From Tomocerus qinae (lineage: Eukaryota > Arthropoda > Collembola > Entomobryomorpha > Tomoceridae), in NCBI GenBank assembly GCA_020055645.1, contig JAECZT010000010.1:431891-495890 (forward strand): a stretch of DNA of 64,000 nucleotides. Reading direction: 5' to 3'. The notes under the pieces are model-generated. The model worked only from the letters and a program-made list of their open reading frames with translations. It was not told the origin of the DNA and did not search any database. The position numbers and the translations under genes were made by a program. Below are positions 22,766-35,520 of the stretch, in pieces (position 1 is the stretch's first letter; every line of letters starts with the position of its first letter).

Positions 22766-23141
22766 TGTAGAATGTGTGGGTTGAGGATTGACGGTAGATT
22801 TTTATAACCAAATTATGGAATATCCAAAATATCTAGTTATTTTTTATGGTTGAGTTCCTGCCTGAGGATGTAATGTGTACTGATGATGATTAATGTTTAA
22901 ATCGTAATAATGCACAAAATCACTGATTAAACAACAAAAAATCTATATTAAAATCAATAAAATAGATCAAATTGGACAGACACAAATTTTACACCCTAGT
23001 TGTAGACAAATGCAAGCAGAACTGATTTTCAAAAAGATTTTCCTTTGGCTCTTCGAAGCAACATTACACTACGCATGAGAATAACTTACACTCAATGGCA
23101 ACTAATAATATATCACACTCTATGCTATTCTACATTCAACA
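22766..23141 (-). repeat. BEL array LTR 3
   Basis: 376 bp, C variant. Confidence 0.9.
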
Positions 23142-25902
23142 TTCTCCGGGCCTTTGAAATACCCTATTTCAAATTAAATTAATAGTATACAAATTATTTT
23201 ATTTAATCTATCGTATCAATAGGGTAATCGATCATCATTCCATGGAGAATCTCGTTCGATAATCCACATCTCTTTGGGCCATTGATGATCCTTTCCTTGA
23301 TAACCTCGTACGACATTCCGCATCATAGGGGCTTTTGGTCTTCCTAGCAGAGGACAAATCTTTCATTTCAGTTTTGCACAAGTTTTCTTGGGCCTTGAAT
23401 GCTGCATGATGAATGCACAGTTTTTTCAGTCGACAGTTTTGTTCATAGGAGCCAAGCAAAATCCAACCCAAAACTGAATCTCTAGCGTATGGTGTTCCAT
23501 CCGGACCTTTTCGCTTCTTTGTTTTCACGAGATCCTCAAAAACATCTCCACCCAGTAGGATATCAATGGTTTCAGGCTCATAGAATTTTGGATCCGCTAA
23601 CTGCAATCCTTGAATGTGATTCCATGAACTGTAGTCTATTTGATTTGATGGTTGTTTTTCTGTTATATTTTTCATGATGATGGCATCTACTGAAAATATC
23701 TTGTCTGAATTGTAAGTAGAGCTGAACATCAGATTCACTTCTGTGTTGACAGTATCCACTTGAGTTCCTCCTAATCCAGAAATTGGGAGGTTGACGGATT
23801 TTTGCTTTAATCCAAGACGGTTAGCACATTCCTTTGTAATGAAACTTGTCTGTGATCCATTATCAAGTAGGGCCCGACAGATAAAAGTTTCATTCTTCTT
23901 ATTAACAACTTGAATAAGGGCAGTAGCTAGCAAAGTTTGTCGACGTCCCCGCTGCCTTCCAAGATGACTGCTCAAATAGCTAGTGGAGGGATGTTCCCTG
24001 CTTTTTGCATTTCCTACATCATTTTCAGAATCATCACTATTTTGCTGTTCAAATTTTTCTTTGATATGATGGATCGATGTGTGATGTCGATCTTGACAAG
24101 TTCTACAGTTGTATTTTGATTTACACTCCGAACTTCTGTGTCCAATTTCCAAACAATTGAAACACCGATTGCTGTTCTTTAGATATTCTACTTTTTCTTG
24201 CGTTGACATGCTCTTGAATTCATCACATTGATTGAGATAATGTTTATATTTTTGACAAAGTTGACAATTTGCTGTTTCTTCATTTTTCGTGCCATAGTGC
24301 ACAGTTGAAGTGAATTGGCTTTCACTATTTTCTTTTGAAATGGTAACAGTAATATTCTTTGACTTAATATTAGCTGCAGCTGTAACTCTTGCATGTTGAA
24401 CGATGAATTCGGTAAATTCTTTAATTGTGGGGAGGGAGTCCGGCTTCTGGGATTTTTCCCATTCCAATCTGGTTCCTCCGTCGAGCTTTTTTGCTATCAT
24501 ATGGATGATGATGGAATCTCTTGCTTGTTCAGGATTTATCTTCAAAATGTCCATTGCTTGAACACATTCATTGGTGGCATCGCCGATTTTTCTTAAACTC
24601 GCAGGATTTTCCTGTTGGAGAGCAAACAGAGATAAGAGACGATCCAAGTGACACTTGATTATTTCTCTTCTATTTTCATATCTGGATTTTAGCAAAGTCC
24701 AGGCTTGATCATAATTGAGATCGGTGATAGGGATGTGATGTAGTAATTTTGAAGGTTCATCCTTCAGCAATCCTTTTAGGTACTGGAGTTTTTGGGCTCC
24801 AGACAGTTACTTATTGTTGTGGACTGAAGCCACAAACAAATCTTGAAAACTCAACCAGTCTTGAGATTCCCCGCTGAATTTTGGCATTTCAAGTTTCGGG
24901 AGCTTGATTTCATCACTTCCTATTGTTTTTTCTGCAATTGTAGTCGTAGCAAAGGTAGCCTTCATATCTGATATTTCTTCTGCTGCATTCTGCAGCTTTT
25001 CTTGTATCACAACAAATTCAGGTTCCTTTGCTTCAAATTTGGCATCAGTGGCAGCTTCTGCACTGAATTTTCGCAATAAATTCTTTGCTTCTTGCTTAAG
25101 CTGTTGAATTTCCTTTTCTAAAGATTCAAACTTGCCTTTTGGGAGTGGTTTTGTTACATCGGAGGCGGCGATAGCATTTTCTATGCGTCGAGCATCCGAC
25201 TTGAGGGCACGTAAGTTTCGCAAAACGACGTCCATTTTCAATTTTATTTTGAGAATTCTTCTCTTGAATTTTCTTTCTTTATGTGTTGCACAGAAAAAGA
25301 AACTTGATTTTTCGATTAGTATGGGTCGACCAAATTAAAAAACGGAATGCTTTTACTTTGATTATTTTTTATTTGATCAACTTACCCTACCGGAACAAGA
25401 TCCCACGACGTAGCGTTGCTGTAGTCCAAAAACCTTCTGGACGATGAAATATTTCCAAAGAAACCGCTACTCCAAAATTTTCGTTGCCAAGGAAGTATCT
25501 TGACCAAATCTGACAGCTTTCCGGTGACTAGAGATGACAAGATGGAGGACAGGACAAACGACTTGATTTTCACCTCGGTCTCGGCTCCTTCCTCCAGGTC
25601 CCAATAAACAAAAATATCTTGAAATCGATGAAAATCGACCAGAAAATCTTGACCCAAATCCCAGAAAAGACTTGACCAACAGAACAGACACCAGAAAGAT
25701 TTGACAGACAAATCCAGTCCAAAAGAACAGGTTCCAGAAATAGCTTGACCACGGACGGCGATGATGAATGATGAGAAAACGACTTGTGGGACTTCCGCAG
25801 ATAGGCTCCTTCCAAGTCGATTTTCACTGTTTATTTTAAAATGTCCTCAACACTAAAACACTGAAGAAAGTTCAGATAATATATCTGGCTCGATCAGGAC
25901 CA
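23142..25902 (-). mobile_element. BEL array internal block 3
   Basis: Gag-protease region 23235-25235. This block has the longest single open stretch in the array (511 codons, 23235-24770), covering the central Gag, both Cys-rich motifs and the protease-like region. Confidence 0.85.
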
Positions 25903-26278
25903 TGTAGAATGTGTGGGTTGAGGATTGACGGTAGATTTTTATAACCAAATTATGGAATATCCAAAATATCTAGTTATTTTTTATGGTTGAGTTCCTGCCT
26001 GAGGATGTAATGTGTACTGATGATGATTAATGTTTAAATCGTAATAATGCACAAAATCACTGATTAAACAACAAAAAATCTATATTAAAATCAATAAAAT
26101 AGATCAAATTGGACAGACACAAATTTTACACCCTAGTTGTAGACAAATGCAAGCAGAACTGATTTTCAAAAAGATTTTCCTTTGGCTCTTCGAAGCAACA
26201 TTACACTACGCATGAGAATAACTTACACTCAATGGCAACTAATAATATATCACACTCTATGCTATTCTACATTCAACA
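25903..26278 (-). repeat. BEL array LTR 4
   Basis: 376 bp, C variant. Confidence 0.9.
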
Positions 26279-29200
26279 TTCTCCGGGCCTTTGAAATACC
26301 CTATTTCAAATTAAATTAATAGTATACAAATTATTTTATTTAATCTATCGTATCAATAGGGTAATCGATCATCATTCCATGGAGAATCTCGTTCGATAAT
26401 CCACATCTCTTTGGGCCATTGATGATCCTTTCCTTGATAACCTCGTACGACATTCCGCATCATAGGGTCTTTTGGTCTTCCTAGCAGAGGACAAATCTTT
26501 CATTTCAGTTTTGCACAAGTTTTCTTGTGCCTTGAATGCTGCATGATGAATGCACAGTTTTTTCAGTCGACAGTTTTGTTCATAGGAGCCAAGCAAAATC
26601 CAACCCAAAACTGAATCTCTAGCGTATGGTGTTCCATCCGGACCTTTTCGCTTCTTTGTTTTCACGAGATCCTCAAAAACATCTCCACCCAGTAGGATAT
26701 CAATGGTTTCAGGCTCATAGAATTTTGGATCCGCTAACTGCAATCCTTGAATGTGATTCCATGAACTGTAGTCTATTTGATTTGATGGTTGTTTTTCTGT
26801 TATATTTTTCATGATGATGGCATCTACTGAAAATATCTTGTCTGAATTGTAAGTAGAGCTGAACATCAGATTCACTTCTGTGTTGACAGTATCCACTTGA
26901 GTTCCTCCTAATCCAGAAATTGGGAGGTTGACGGATTTTGCTTTAATCCAAGACGGTTAGCACATTCCTTTGTAATGAAACTTGTCTGTGATCCATTATC
27001 AAGTAGGGCCCGACAGATAAAAGTTTCATTCTTCTTATTAACAACTTGAATAAGGGCAGTAGCTAGCAAAGTTTGTCGACGTCCCCGCTGCCTTCCAAGA
27101 TGACTGCTCAAATAGCTAGTGGAGGGATGTTCCCTGCTTTTTGCATTTCCTACATCATTTTCAGAATCATCACTATTTTGCTGTTCAAATTTTTCTTTGA
27201 TATGATGGATCGATGTGTGATGTCGATCTTGACAAGTTCTACAGTTGTATTTTGATTTACACTCCGAACTTCTGTGTCCAATTTCCAAACAATTGAAACA
27301 CCGATTGCTGTTCTTTAGATATTCTACTTTTTCTTGCGTTGACATGCTCTTGAATTCATCACATTGATTGAGATAATGTTTATATTTTTGACAAAGTTGA
27401 CAATTTGCTGTTTCTTCATTTTTCGTGCCATAGTGCACAGTTGAAGTGAATTGGCTTTCACTATTTTCTTTTGAAATGGTAACAGTAATATTCTTTGACT
27501 TAATATTAGCTGCAGCTGTAACTCTTGCATGTTGAACGATGAATTCGGTAAATTCTTTAATTGTGGGGAGGAGTCCGGCTTCTGGGATTTTTCCCATTCC
27601 AATCTGGTTCCTCCGTCGAGCTTTTTTGCTATCATATGGATGATGATGGAATCTCTTGCTTGTTCAGGATTTATCTTCAAAATGTCCATTGCTTGAACAC
27701 ATTCATTGGTGGCATCGCCGATTTTTCTTAAACTCGCAGGATTTTCCTGTTGGAGAGCAAACAGAGATAAGAGACGATCCAAGTGACACTTGATTATTTC
27801 TCTTCTATTTTCATATCTGGATTTTAGCAAAGTCCAGGCTTGATCATAATTGAGATCGGTGATAGGGATGTGATGTAGTAATTTTGAAGGTTCATCCTTC
27901 AGCAATCCTTTTAGGTACTGGAGTTTTTGGGCTCCAGACAGTTACTTATTGTTGTGGACTGAAGCCACAAACAAATCTTGAAAACTCAACCAGTCTTGAG
28001 ATTCACCGCTGAATTTTGGCATTTCAAGTTTCGGGAGCTTGATTTCATCACTTCCTATTGTTTTTTCTGCAATTGTAGTCGTAGCAAAGGTAGCCTTCAT
28101 ATCTGATATTTCTTCTGCTGCATTCTGCAGCTTTTCTTGTATCACAACAAATTCAGGTTCCTTTGCTTCAAATTTGGCATCAGTGGCAGCTTCTGCACTG
28201 AATTTTCGCAATAAATTCTTTGCTTCTTGCTTAAGCTGTTGAATTTCCTTTTCTAAAGATTCAAACTTGCTTTTTGGGAGTGGTTTTGTTACATCGGAGG
28301 CGGCGATAGCATTTTCTATGCGTCGAGCATCCGACTTGAGGGCACGTAAGTTTCGCAAAACGACGTCCATTTTCAATTTTATTTTGAGAATTCTTCTCTT
28401 GAATTTTCTTTCTTTATGTGTTGCACAGAAAAAGAAACTTGATTTTTCGATTAGTATGGGTCGACCAAATTAAAAAACGGAATGCTTTTACTTTGATTAT
28501 TTTTTATTTGATCAACTTACCCTACCGGAACAAGATCCCACGACGTAGCGTTGCTGTAGTCCAAAAACCTTCTGGACGATGAAATATTTCCAAAGAAACC
28601 GCTACTCCAAAATTTTCGTTGCCAAGGAAGTATCTTGACCAAATCTGACAGCTTTCCGGTGACTAGAGATGACAAGATGGAGGACAGGACAAACGACTTG
28701 ATTTTCACCTCGGTCTCGGCTCCTTCCTCCAGGTCCCAATAAACAAAAATATCTTGAAATCGATGAAAATCGACCAGAAAATCTTGACCCAAATCCCAGA
28801 AAAGACTTGACCAACAGAACAGACACCAGAAAGATTTGACAGACAAATCCAGTCCAAAAGAACAGGTTCCAGAAATAGCTTGACCACGGACGGCGATGAT
28901 GAATGATGAGAAAACGACTTGTGGGACTTCCGCAGATAGGCTCCTTCCAAGTCGATTTTCACTGTTTATTTTAAAATGTCCTCAACACTAAAACACTGAA
29001 GATAATGTTTATATTTTTGACAAAGTTGACAATTTGCTGTTTCTTCATTTTTCGTGCCATAGTGCACAGTTGAAGTGAATTGGCTTTCACTATTTTCTTT
29101 TGAAATGGTAACAGTAATATTCTTTGACTTAATATTAGCTGCAGCTGTAACTCTTGCATGTTGAACGATGAATTCGGTAAATTCTTTAATTGTGGGGAGG

Positions 29201-30667
29201 GAGTCCGGCTTCTGGGATTTTTCCCATTCCAATCTGGTTCCTCCGTCGAGCTTTTTTGCTATCATATGGATGATGATGGAATCTCTTGCTTGTTCAGGAT
29301 TTATCTTCAAAATGTCCATTGCTTGAACACATTCATTGGTGGCATCGCCGATTTTTCTTAAACTCGCAGGATTTTCCTGTTGGAGAGCAAACAGAGATAA
29401 GAGACGATCCAAGTGACACTTGATTATTTCTCTTCTATTTTCATATCTGGATTTTAGCAAAGTCCAGGCTTGATCATAATTGAGATCGGTGATAGGGATG
29501 TGATGTAGTAATTTTGAAGGTTCATCCTTCAGCAATCCTTTTAGGTACTGGAGTTTTTGGGCTCCAGACAGTTACTTATTGTTGTGGACTGAAGCCACAA
29601 ACAAATCTTGAAAACTCAACCAGTCTTGAGATTCACCGCTGAATTTTGGCATTTCAAGTTTCGGGAGCTTGATTTCATCACTTCCTATTGTTTTTTCTGC
29701 AATTGTAGTCGTAGCAAAGGTAGCCTTCATATCTGATATTTCTTCTGCTGCATTCTGCAGCTTTTCTTGTATCACAACAAATTCAGGTTCCTTTGCTTCA
29801 AATTTGGCATCAGTGGCAGCTTCTGCACTGAATTTTCGCAATAAATTCTTTGCTTCTTGCTTAAGCTGTTGAATTTCCTTTTCTAAAGATTCAAACTTGC
29901 TTTTTGGGAGTGGTTTTGTTACATCGGAGGCGGCGATAGCATTTTCTATGCGTCGAGCATCCGACTTGAGGGCACGTAAGTTTCGCAAAACGACGTCCAT
30001 TTTCAATTTTATTTTGAGAATTCTTCTCTTGAATTTTCTTTCTTTATGTGTTGCACAGAAAAAGAAACTTGATTTTTCGATTAGTATGGGTCGACCAAAT
30101 TAAAAAACGGAATGCTTTTACTTTGATTATTTTTTATTTGATCAACTTACCCTACCGGAACAAGATCCCACGACGTAGCGTTGCTGTAGTCCAAAAACCT
30201 TCTGGACGATGAAATATTTCCAAAGAAACCGCTACTCCAAAATTTTCGTTGCCAAGGAAGTATCTTGACCAAATCTGACAGCTTTCCGGTGACTAGAGAT
30301 GACAAGATGGAGGACAGGACAAACGACTTGATTTTCACCTCGGTCTCGGCTCCTTCCTCCAGGTCCCAATAAACAAAAATATCTTGAAATCGATGAAAAT
30401 CGACCAGAAAATCTTGACCCAAATCCCAGAAAAGACTTGACCAACAGAACAGACACCAGAAAGATTTGACAGACAAATCCAGTCCAAAAGAACAGGTTCC
30501 AGAAATAGCTTGACCACGGACGGCGATGATGAATGATGAGAAAACGACTTGTGGGACTTCCGCAGATAGGCTCCTTCCAAGTCGATTTTCACTGTTTATT
30601 TTAAAATGTCCTCAACACTAAAACACTGAAGAAAGTTCAGATAATATATCTGGCTCGATCAGGACCA
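26279..30667 (-). mobile_element. BEL array internal block 4 (irregular, 4.4 kb)
   Basis: Longer than the others: it contains one full gag-protease set and a second partial set with its own leader, with no LTR between them. Gag starts at about 28370 and 30000 by comparison with the other blocks. This looks like the product of recombination between two neighbouring units. Confidence 0.8.
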
Positions 30668-31043
30668 TGTAGAATGTGTGGGTTGAGGATTGACGGTAGA
30701 TTTTTATAACCAAATTATGGAATATCCAAAATATCTAGTTATTTTTTATGGTTGAGTTCCTGCCTGAGGAAGTAATGTGTACTGATGATGATTAATGTTT
30801 AAATCGTAATAATGCACAAAATCACTGATTAAACAACAAAAAATCTATATTAAAATCAATAAAATAGATCAAATTGGACAGACACAAATTTTACACCCTA
30901 GTTGTAGACAAATGCAAGCAGAACTGATTTTCAAAAAGATTTTCCTTTGGCTCTTCGAAGCAACATTACACTACGCATGAGAATAACTTACACTCAATGG
31001 CAACTAATAATATATTACACTCTATGCTATTCTACATTCAACA
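30668..31043 (-). repeat. BEL array LTR 5
   Basis: 376 bp, T variant, like the two outermost LTRs. It has a private substitution in the GAGGATGTAATG segment. Confidence 0.9.
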
Positions 31044-33803
31044 TTCTCCGGGCCTTTGAAATACCCTATTTCAAATTAAATTAATAGTATACAAATTATT
31101 TTATTTAATCTATCGTATCAATAGGGTAATCGATCATCATTCCATGGAGAATCTCGTTCGATAATCCACATCTCTTTGGGCCATTGATGATCCTTTCCTT
31201 GATAACCTCGTACGACATTCCGCATCATAGGGGCTTTTGGTCTTCCTAGCAGAGGACAAATCTTTCATTTCAGTTTTGCACAAGTTTTCTTGGGCCTTGA
31301 ATGCTGCATGATGAATGCACAGTTTTTTCAGTCGACAGTTTTGTTCATAGGAGCCAAGCAAAATCCAACCCAAAACTGAATCTCTAGCGTATGGTGTTCC
31401 ATCCGGACCTTTTCGCTTCTTTGTTTTCACGAGATCCTCAAAAGCATCTCCACCCAGTAGGATATCAATGGTTTCAGGCTCATAGAATTTTGGATCCGCT
31501 AACTGCAATCCTTGAATGTGATTCCATGAACTGTAGTCTATTTGATTTGATGGTTGTTTTTCTGTTATATTTTTCATGATGATGGCATCTACTGAAAATA
31601 TCTTGTCTGAATTGTAAGTAGAGCTGAACATCAGATTCACTTCTGTGTTGACAGTATCCACTTGAGTTCCTCCTAATCCAGAAATTGGGAGGTTGACGGA
31701 TTTTTGCTTTAATCCAAGACGGTTAGCACATTCCTTTGTAATGAAACTTGTCTGTGATCCATTATCAAGTAGGGCCCGACAGATAAAAGTTTCATTCTTC
31801 TTATTAACAACTTGAATAAGGGCAGTAGCTAGCAAAGTTTGTCGACGTCCCCGCTGCCTTCCAAGATGACTGCTCAAATAGCTAGTGGAGGGATGTTCCC
31901 TGCTTTTTGCATTTCCTACATCATTTTCAGAATCATCACTATTTTGCTGTTCAAATTTTTCTTTGATATGATGGATCGATGTGTGATGTCGATCTTGACA
32001 AGTTCTACAGTTGTATTTTGATTTACACTCCGAACTTCTGTGTCCAATTTCCAAACAATTGAAACACCGATTGCTGTTCTTTAGATATTCTACTTTTTCT
32101 TGCGTTGACATGCTCTTGAATTCATCACATTGATTGAGATAATGTTTATATTTTTGACAAAGTTGACAATTTGCTGTTTCTTCATTTTTCGTGCCATAGT
32201 GCACAGTTGAAGTGAATTGGCTTTCACTATTTTCTTTTGAAATGGTAACAGTAATATTCTTTGACTTAATATTAGCTGCAGCTGTAACTCTTGCATGTTG
32301 AACGATGAATTCGGTAAATTCTTTAATTGTGGGGAGGAGTCCGGCTTCTGGGATTTTTCCCATTCCAATCTGGTTCCTCCGTCGAGCTTTTTTGCTATCA
32401 TATGGATGATGATGGAATCTCTTGCTTGTTCAGGATTTATCTTCAAAATGTCCATTGCTTGAACACATTCATTGGTGGCATCGCCGATTTTTCTTAAACT
32501 CGCAGGATTTTCCTGTTGGAGAGCAAACAGAGATAAGAGACGATCCAAGTGACACTTGATTATTTCTCTTCTATTTTCATATCTGGATTTTAGCAAAGTC
32601 CAGGCTTGATCATAATTGAGATCGGTGATAGGGATGTGATGTAGTAATTTTGAAGGTTCATCCTTCAGCAATCCTTTTAGGTACTGGAGTTTTTGGGCTC
32701 CAGACAGTTACTTATTGTTGTGGACTGAAGCCACAAACAAATCTTGAAAACTCAACCAGTCTTGAGATTCACCGCTGAATTTTGGCATTTCAAGTTTCGG
32801 GAGCTTGATTTCATCACTTCCTATTGTTTTTTCTGCAATTGTAGTCGTAGCAAAGGTAGCCTTCATATCTGATATTTCTTCTGCTGCATTCTGCAGCTTT
32901 TCTTGTATCACAACAAATTCAGGTTCCTTTGCTTCAAATTTGGCATCAGTGGCAGCTTCTGCACTGAATTTTCGCAATAAATTCTTTGCTTCTTGCTTAA
33001 GCTGTTGAATTTCCTTTTCTAAAGATTCAAACTTGCTTTTTGGGAGTGGTTTTGTTACATCGGAGGCGGCGATAGCATTTTCTATGCGTCGAGCATCCGA
33101 CTTGAGGGCACGTAAGTTTCGCAAAACGACGTCCATTTTCAATTTTATTTTGAGAATTCTTCTCTTGAATTTTCTTTCTTTATGTGTTGCACAGAAAAAG
33201 AAACTTGATTTTTCGATTAGTATGGGTCGACCAAATTAAAAAACGGAATGCTTTTACTTTGATTATTTTTTATTTGATCAACTTACCCTACCGGAACAAG
33301 ATCCCACGACGTAGCGTTGCTGTAGTCCAAAAACCTTCTGGACGATGAAATATTTCCAAAGAAACCGCTACTCCAAAATTTTCGTTGCCAAGGAAGTATC
33401 TTGACCAAATCTGACAGCTTTCCGGTGACTAGAGATGACAAGATGGAGGACAGGACAAACGACTTGATTTTCACCTCGGTCTCGGCTCCTTCCTCCAGGT
33501 CCCAATAAACAAAAATATCTTGAAATCGATGAAAATCGACCAGAAAATCTTGACCCAAATCCCAGAAAAGACTTGACCAACAGAACAGACACCAGAAAGA
33601 TTTGACAGACAAATCCAGTCCAAAAGAACAGGTTCCAGAAATAGCTTGACCACGGACGGCGATGATGAATGATGAGAAAACGACTTGTGGGACTTCCGCA
33701 GATAGGCTCCTTCCAAGTCGATTTTCACTGTTTATTTTAAAATGTCCTCAACACTAAAACACTGAAGAAAGTTCAGATAATATATCTGGCTCGATCAGGA
33801 CCA
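31044..33803 (-). mobile_element. BEL array internal block 5
   Basis: Gag-protease region 31137-33136, content as in block 1. Confidence 0.85.
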
Positions 33804-34179
33804 TGTAGAATGTGTGGGTTGAGGATTGACGGTAGATTTTTATAACCAAATTATGGAATATCCAAAATATCTAGTTATTTTTTATGGTTGAGTTCCTGCC
33901 TGAGGATGTAATGTGTACTGATGATGATTAATGTTTAAATCGTAATAATGCACAAAATCACTGATTAAACAACAAAAAATCTATATTAAAATCAATAAAA
34001 TAGATCAAATTGGACAGACACAAATTTTACACCCTAGTTGTAGACAAATGCAAGCAGAACTGATTTTCAAAAAGATTTTCCTTTGGCTCTTCGAAGCAAC
34101 ATTACACTACGCATGAGAATAACTTACACTCAATGGCAACTAATAATATATTACACTCTATGCTATTCTACATTCAACA
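33804..34179 (-). repeat. BEL array LTR 6 (outer 5' LTR)
   Basis: 376 bp, T variant. It is followed by the right target duplication AGTTG at 34180-34184. Confidence 0.9.
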
Positions 34180-34194
34180 AGTTGTTTATCCCTA
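34180..34194 (-). repeat. R3.4 copy 5, 15-base sliver between two LTR elements
   Basis: AGTTGTTTATCCCTA continues R3.4 exactly. Its first five bases are the BEL array duplication and its last four (CCTA) the duplication of the gypsy element. Confidence 0.85.
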
Positions 34195-34722
34195 TGTAAC
34201 CCCTGACACTCGTACTGTGCGTCTGAAAGACGCTACACTTCAGCGGCCCAAAGTCCTGTGACTTGCATTGGCTCAGCAAGTCACGAATCCAGAAACCTTC
34301 ATCTCCAGATCTACTCTGGAAATTTATCAGCACCTGAGCTGATACCTTGCTCTCCTCTCGGACCGAACGGTCCTTCTACCTATCGTCTCCTCAACCAGCA
34401 GAACTGCTGGCTAGACTTCTCGTCAAACAGCAGAACTGCTGTCTTCGTTCATCTTTGCCGAACGGCATAATTTCATTTCTTCGCTTCACTTCAGAAGACT
34501 TAATGTACTAATTAAATTCTAAATTATTTTGTATCTATATTTTAGTAACCGAATTGGCATATAATTAATTGGCAGTCTTTTATATTTCGGATCTTATCCA
34601 CTAATGTGTTCATATATAAATAAAGACTGACTTTGTACAAAATACATCGAACCTTTTCAATTCTATTTCTTTCTTTCACCCTTTCTTACGAAAGGTTATT
34701 GTAGACTTCCCCTTACGTCACA
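34195..34722 (+). repeat. Gypsy 5' LTR (528 bp)
   Basis: Begins TGTAACCCC and ends TTACGTCACA. It contains eight perfect hairpins in series in its first half (34219-34467). The later half has TATATAAATAAAGACTG near 34613-34628, which combines a TATA-like sequence and AATAAA. Confidence 0.9.
34219..34467 (+). other. Series of eight perfect hairpins in the gypsy LTR
   Basis: 34219-34233 GCGTCT/AGACGC. 34258-34284 GTGACTTGC/GCAAGTCAC. 34304-34320 TCCAGA/TCTGGA. 34325-34344 TATCAG/CTGATA. 34360-34373 GGACCG/CGGTCC. 34395-34410 CCAGCAG/CTGCTGG. 34427-34442 ACAGCAG/CTGCTGT. 34456-34467 TGCCG/CGGCA. The last four have a two-base AA loop. All eight stems recur in the 3' LTR. Confidence 0.85.
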
Positions 34723-34725
34723 ATA

Positions 34726-34743
34726 TGGCGCCCAACTAAACGT
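34726..34743 (+). other. Gypsy primer-binding site
   Basis: TGGCGCCCAACTAAACGT starts three bases after the LTR. TGGCGCCCAAC is a common gypsy-type PBS start. Confidence 0.85.
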
Positions 34744-35520
34744 TGTGAATTGTACAAATTCAGTTTTTTCGTGAAATTTTGAACATTTTTGAGGTGTTTT
34801 TTCTGATATTTGATATCCTATACACTCATTTTTGATTTCCACTGGTAGTTTGATGTGCTCTAAGGCTTATTGAAGTGCTTAGCTTGCTGCAAATATATAT
34901 TTTCGGTTATTTTGAAAAATATTATATTTATGCTACACGTACAAAAAGTTGAATTTTTTTGGGTCTTGAACATTTACACTATATTGAGTAAATTTGCTAT
35001 ATCTTGGTAATTTAGTATTCTACACAATTATCATTAGCTTCATTGCGTTCTGCGTAATTTATTGTGCTCTAAAGGGTAGTAATATATTCTAAATAAATTT
35101 CTGAAAATATTAATTTTGTGTCTTTTTGATGACTCTAAATCGAGTACATGTATAAAGTATTGAATTGTATTTTGACCGTGTACCACACATAAGCAAACTT
35201 CTTGAGCTTTTTACTAGTTGGTTAGTGCTACTGAGTTTAAGCTAATAGATCTTTATATATCTGTCTCCTGCATAATTTAAATTAGCAAAGTCTAGCTTAT
35301 CGACATTCTGTAGCCTCTCTAGCGTGAGCAATAGCCATTCTACCGTATTCACTACATATTTCATTTTCTTTCGTCTTCTGATTTTCTTCGGATTTGCATC
35401 TGACAATTTTCTGTCAGTATTTAAAAATCCTACTCAGTCCAAGGTCACTTTCAAGTTTATCTCTAAACTTGACCCTCATCTTTCAAGGTTGTGTTCTATT
35501 GAACTTGAACTAATTCCAGT
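34744..35520 (+). other. Gypsy untranslated leader
   Basis: AT-rich and about 780 bp. No long reading frame is supported; a 66-codon frame at 35324 is probably chance. Confidence 0.6.

Larger units (their letters stand above)
16496..34179 (-). mobile_element. Tandem array of a non-autonomous BEL/Pao retrotransposon (6 LTRs, 5 internal blocks)
   Basis: The structure is LTR-internal-LTR-internal...-LTR, 17.7 kb in total, all on the minus strand. The 5-bp duplication AGTTG occurs only at the two outer edges (16491-16495 and 34180-34184), so the array behaves as one insertion into R3.4. The LTRs are 376 bp each. The repeat period is 3.13-3.14 kb, except for one longer irregular block. Internal blocks encode BEL-type Gag and an aspartic-protease region only. 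RT, RNase H and integrase are absent, so the element depended on a partner. Units are nearly identical, implying recent expansion. The coding frames are broken, to differing degrees. Confidence 0.9.

Noticed and set aside
16496-34179. Assembly collapse or expansion as the explanation for the BEL array
   Set aside because: Not excluded, but units carry different private variants and one irregular block, and the outer TSD is clean, which favours a real array.
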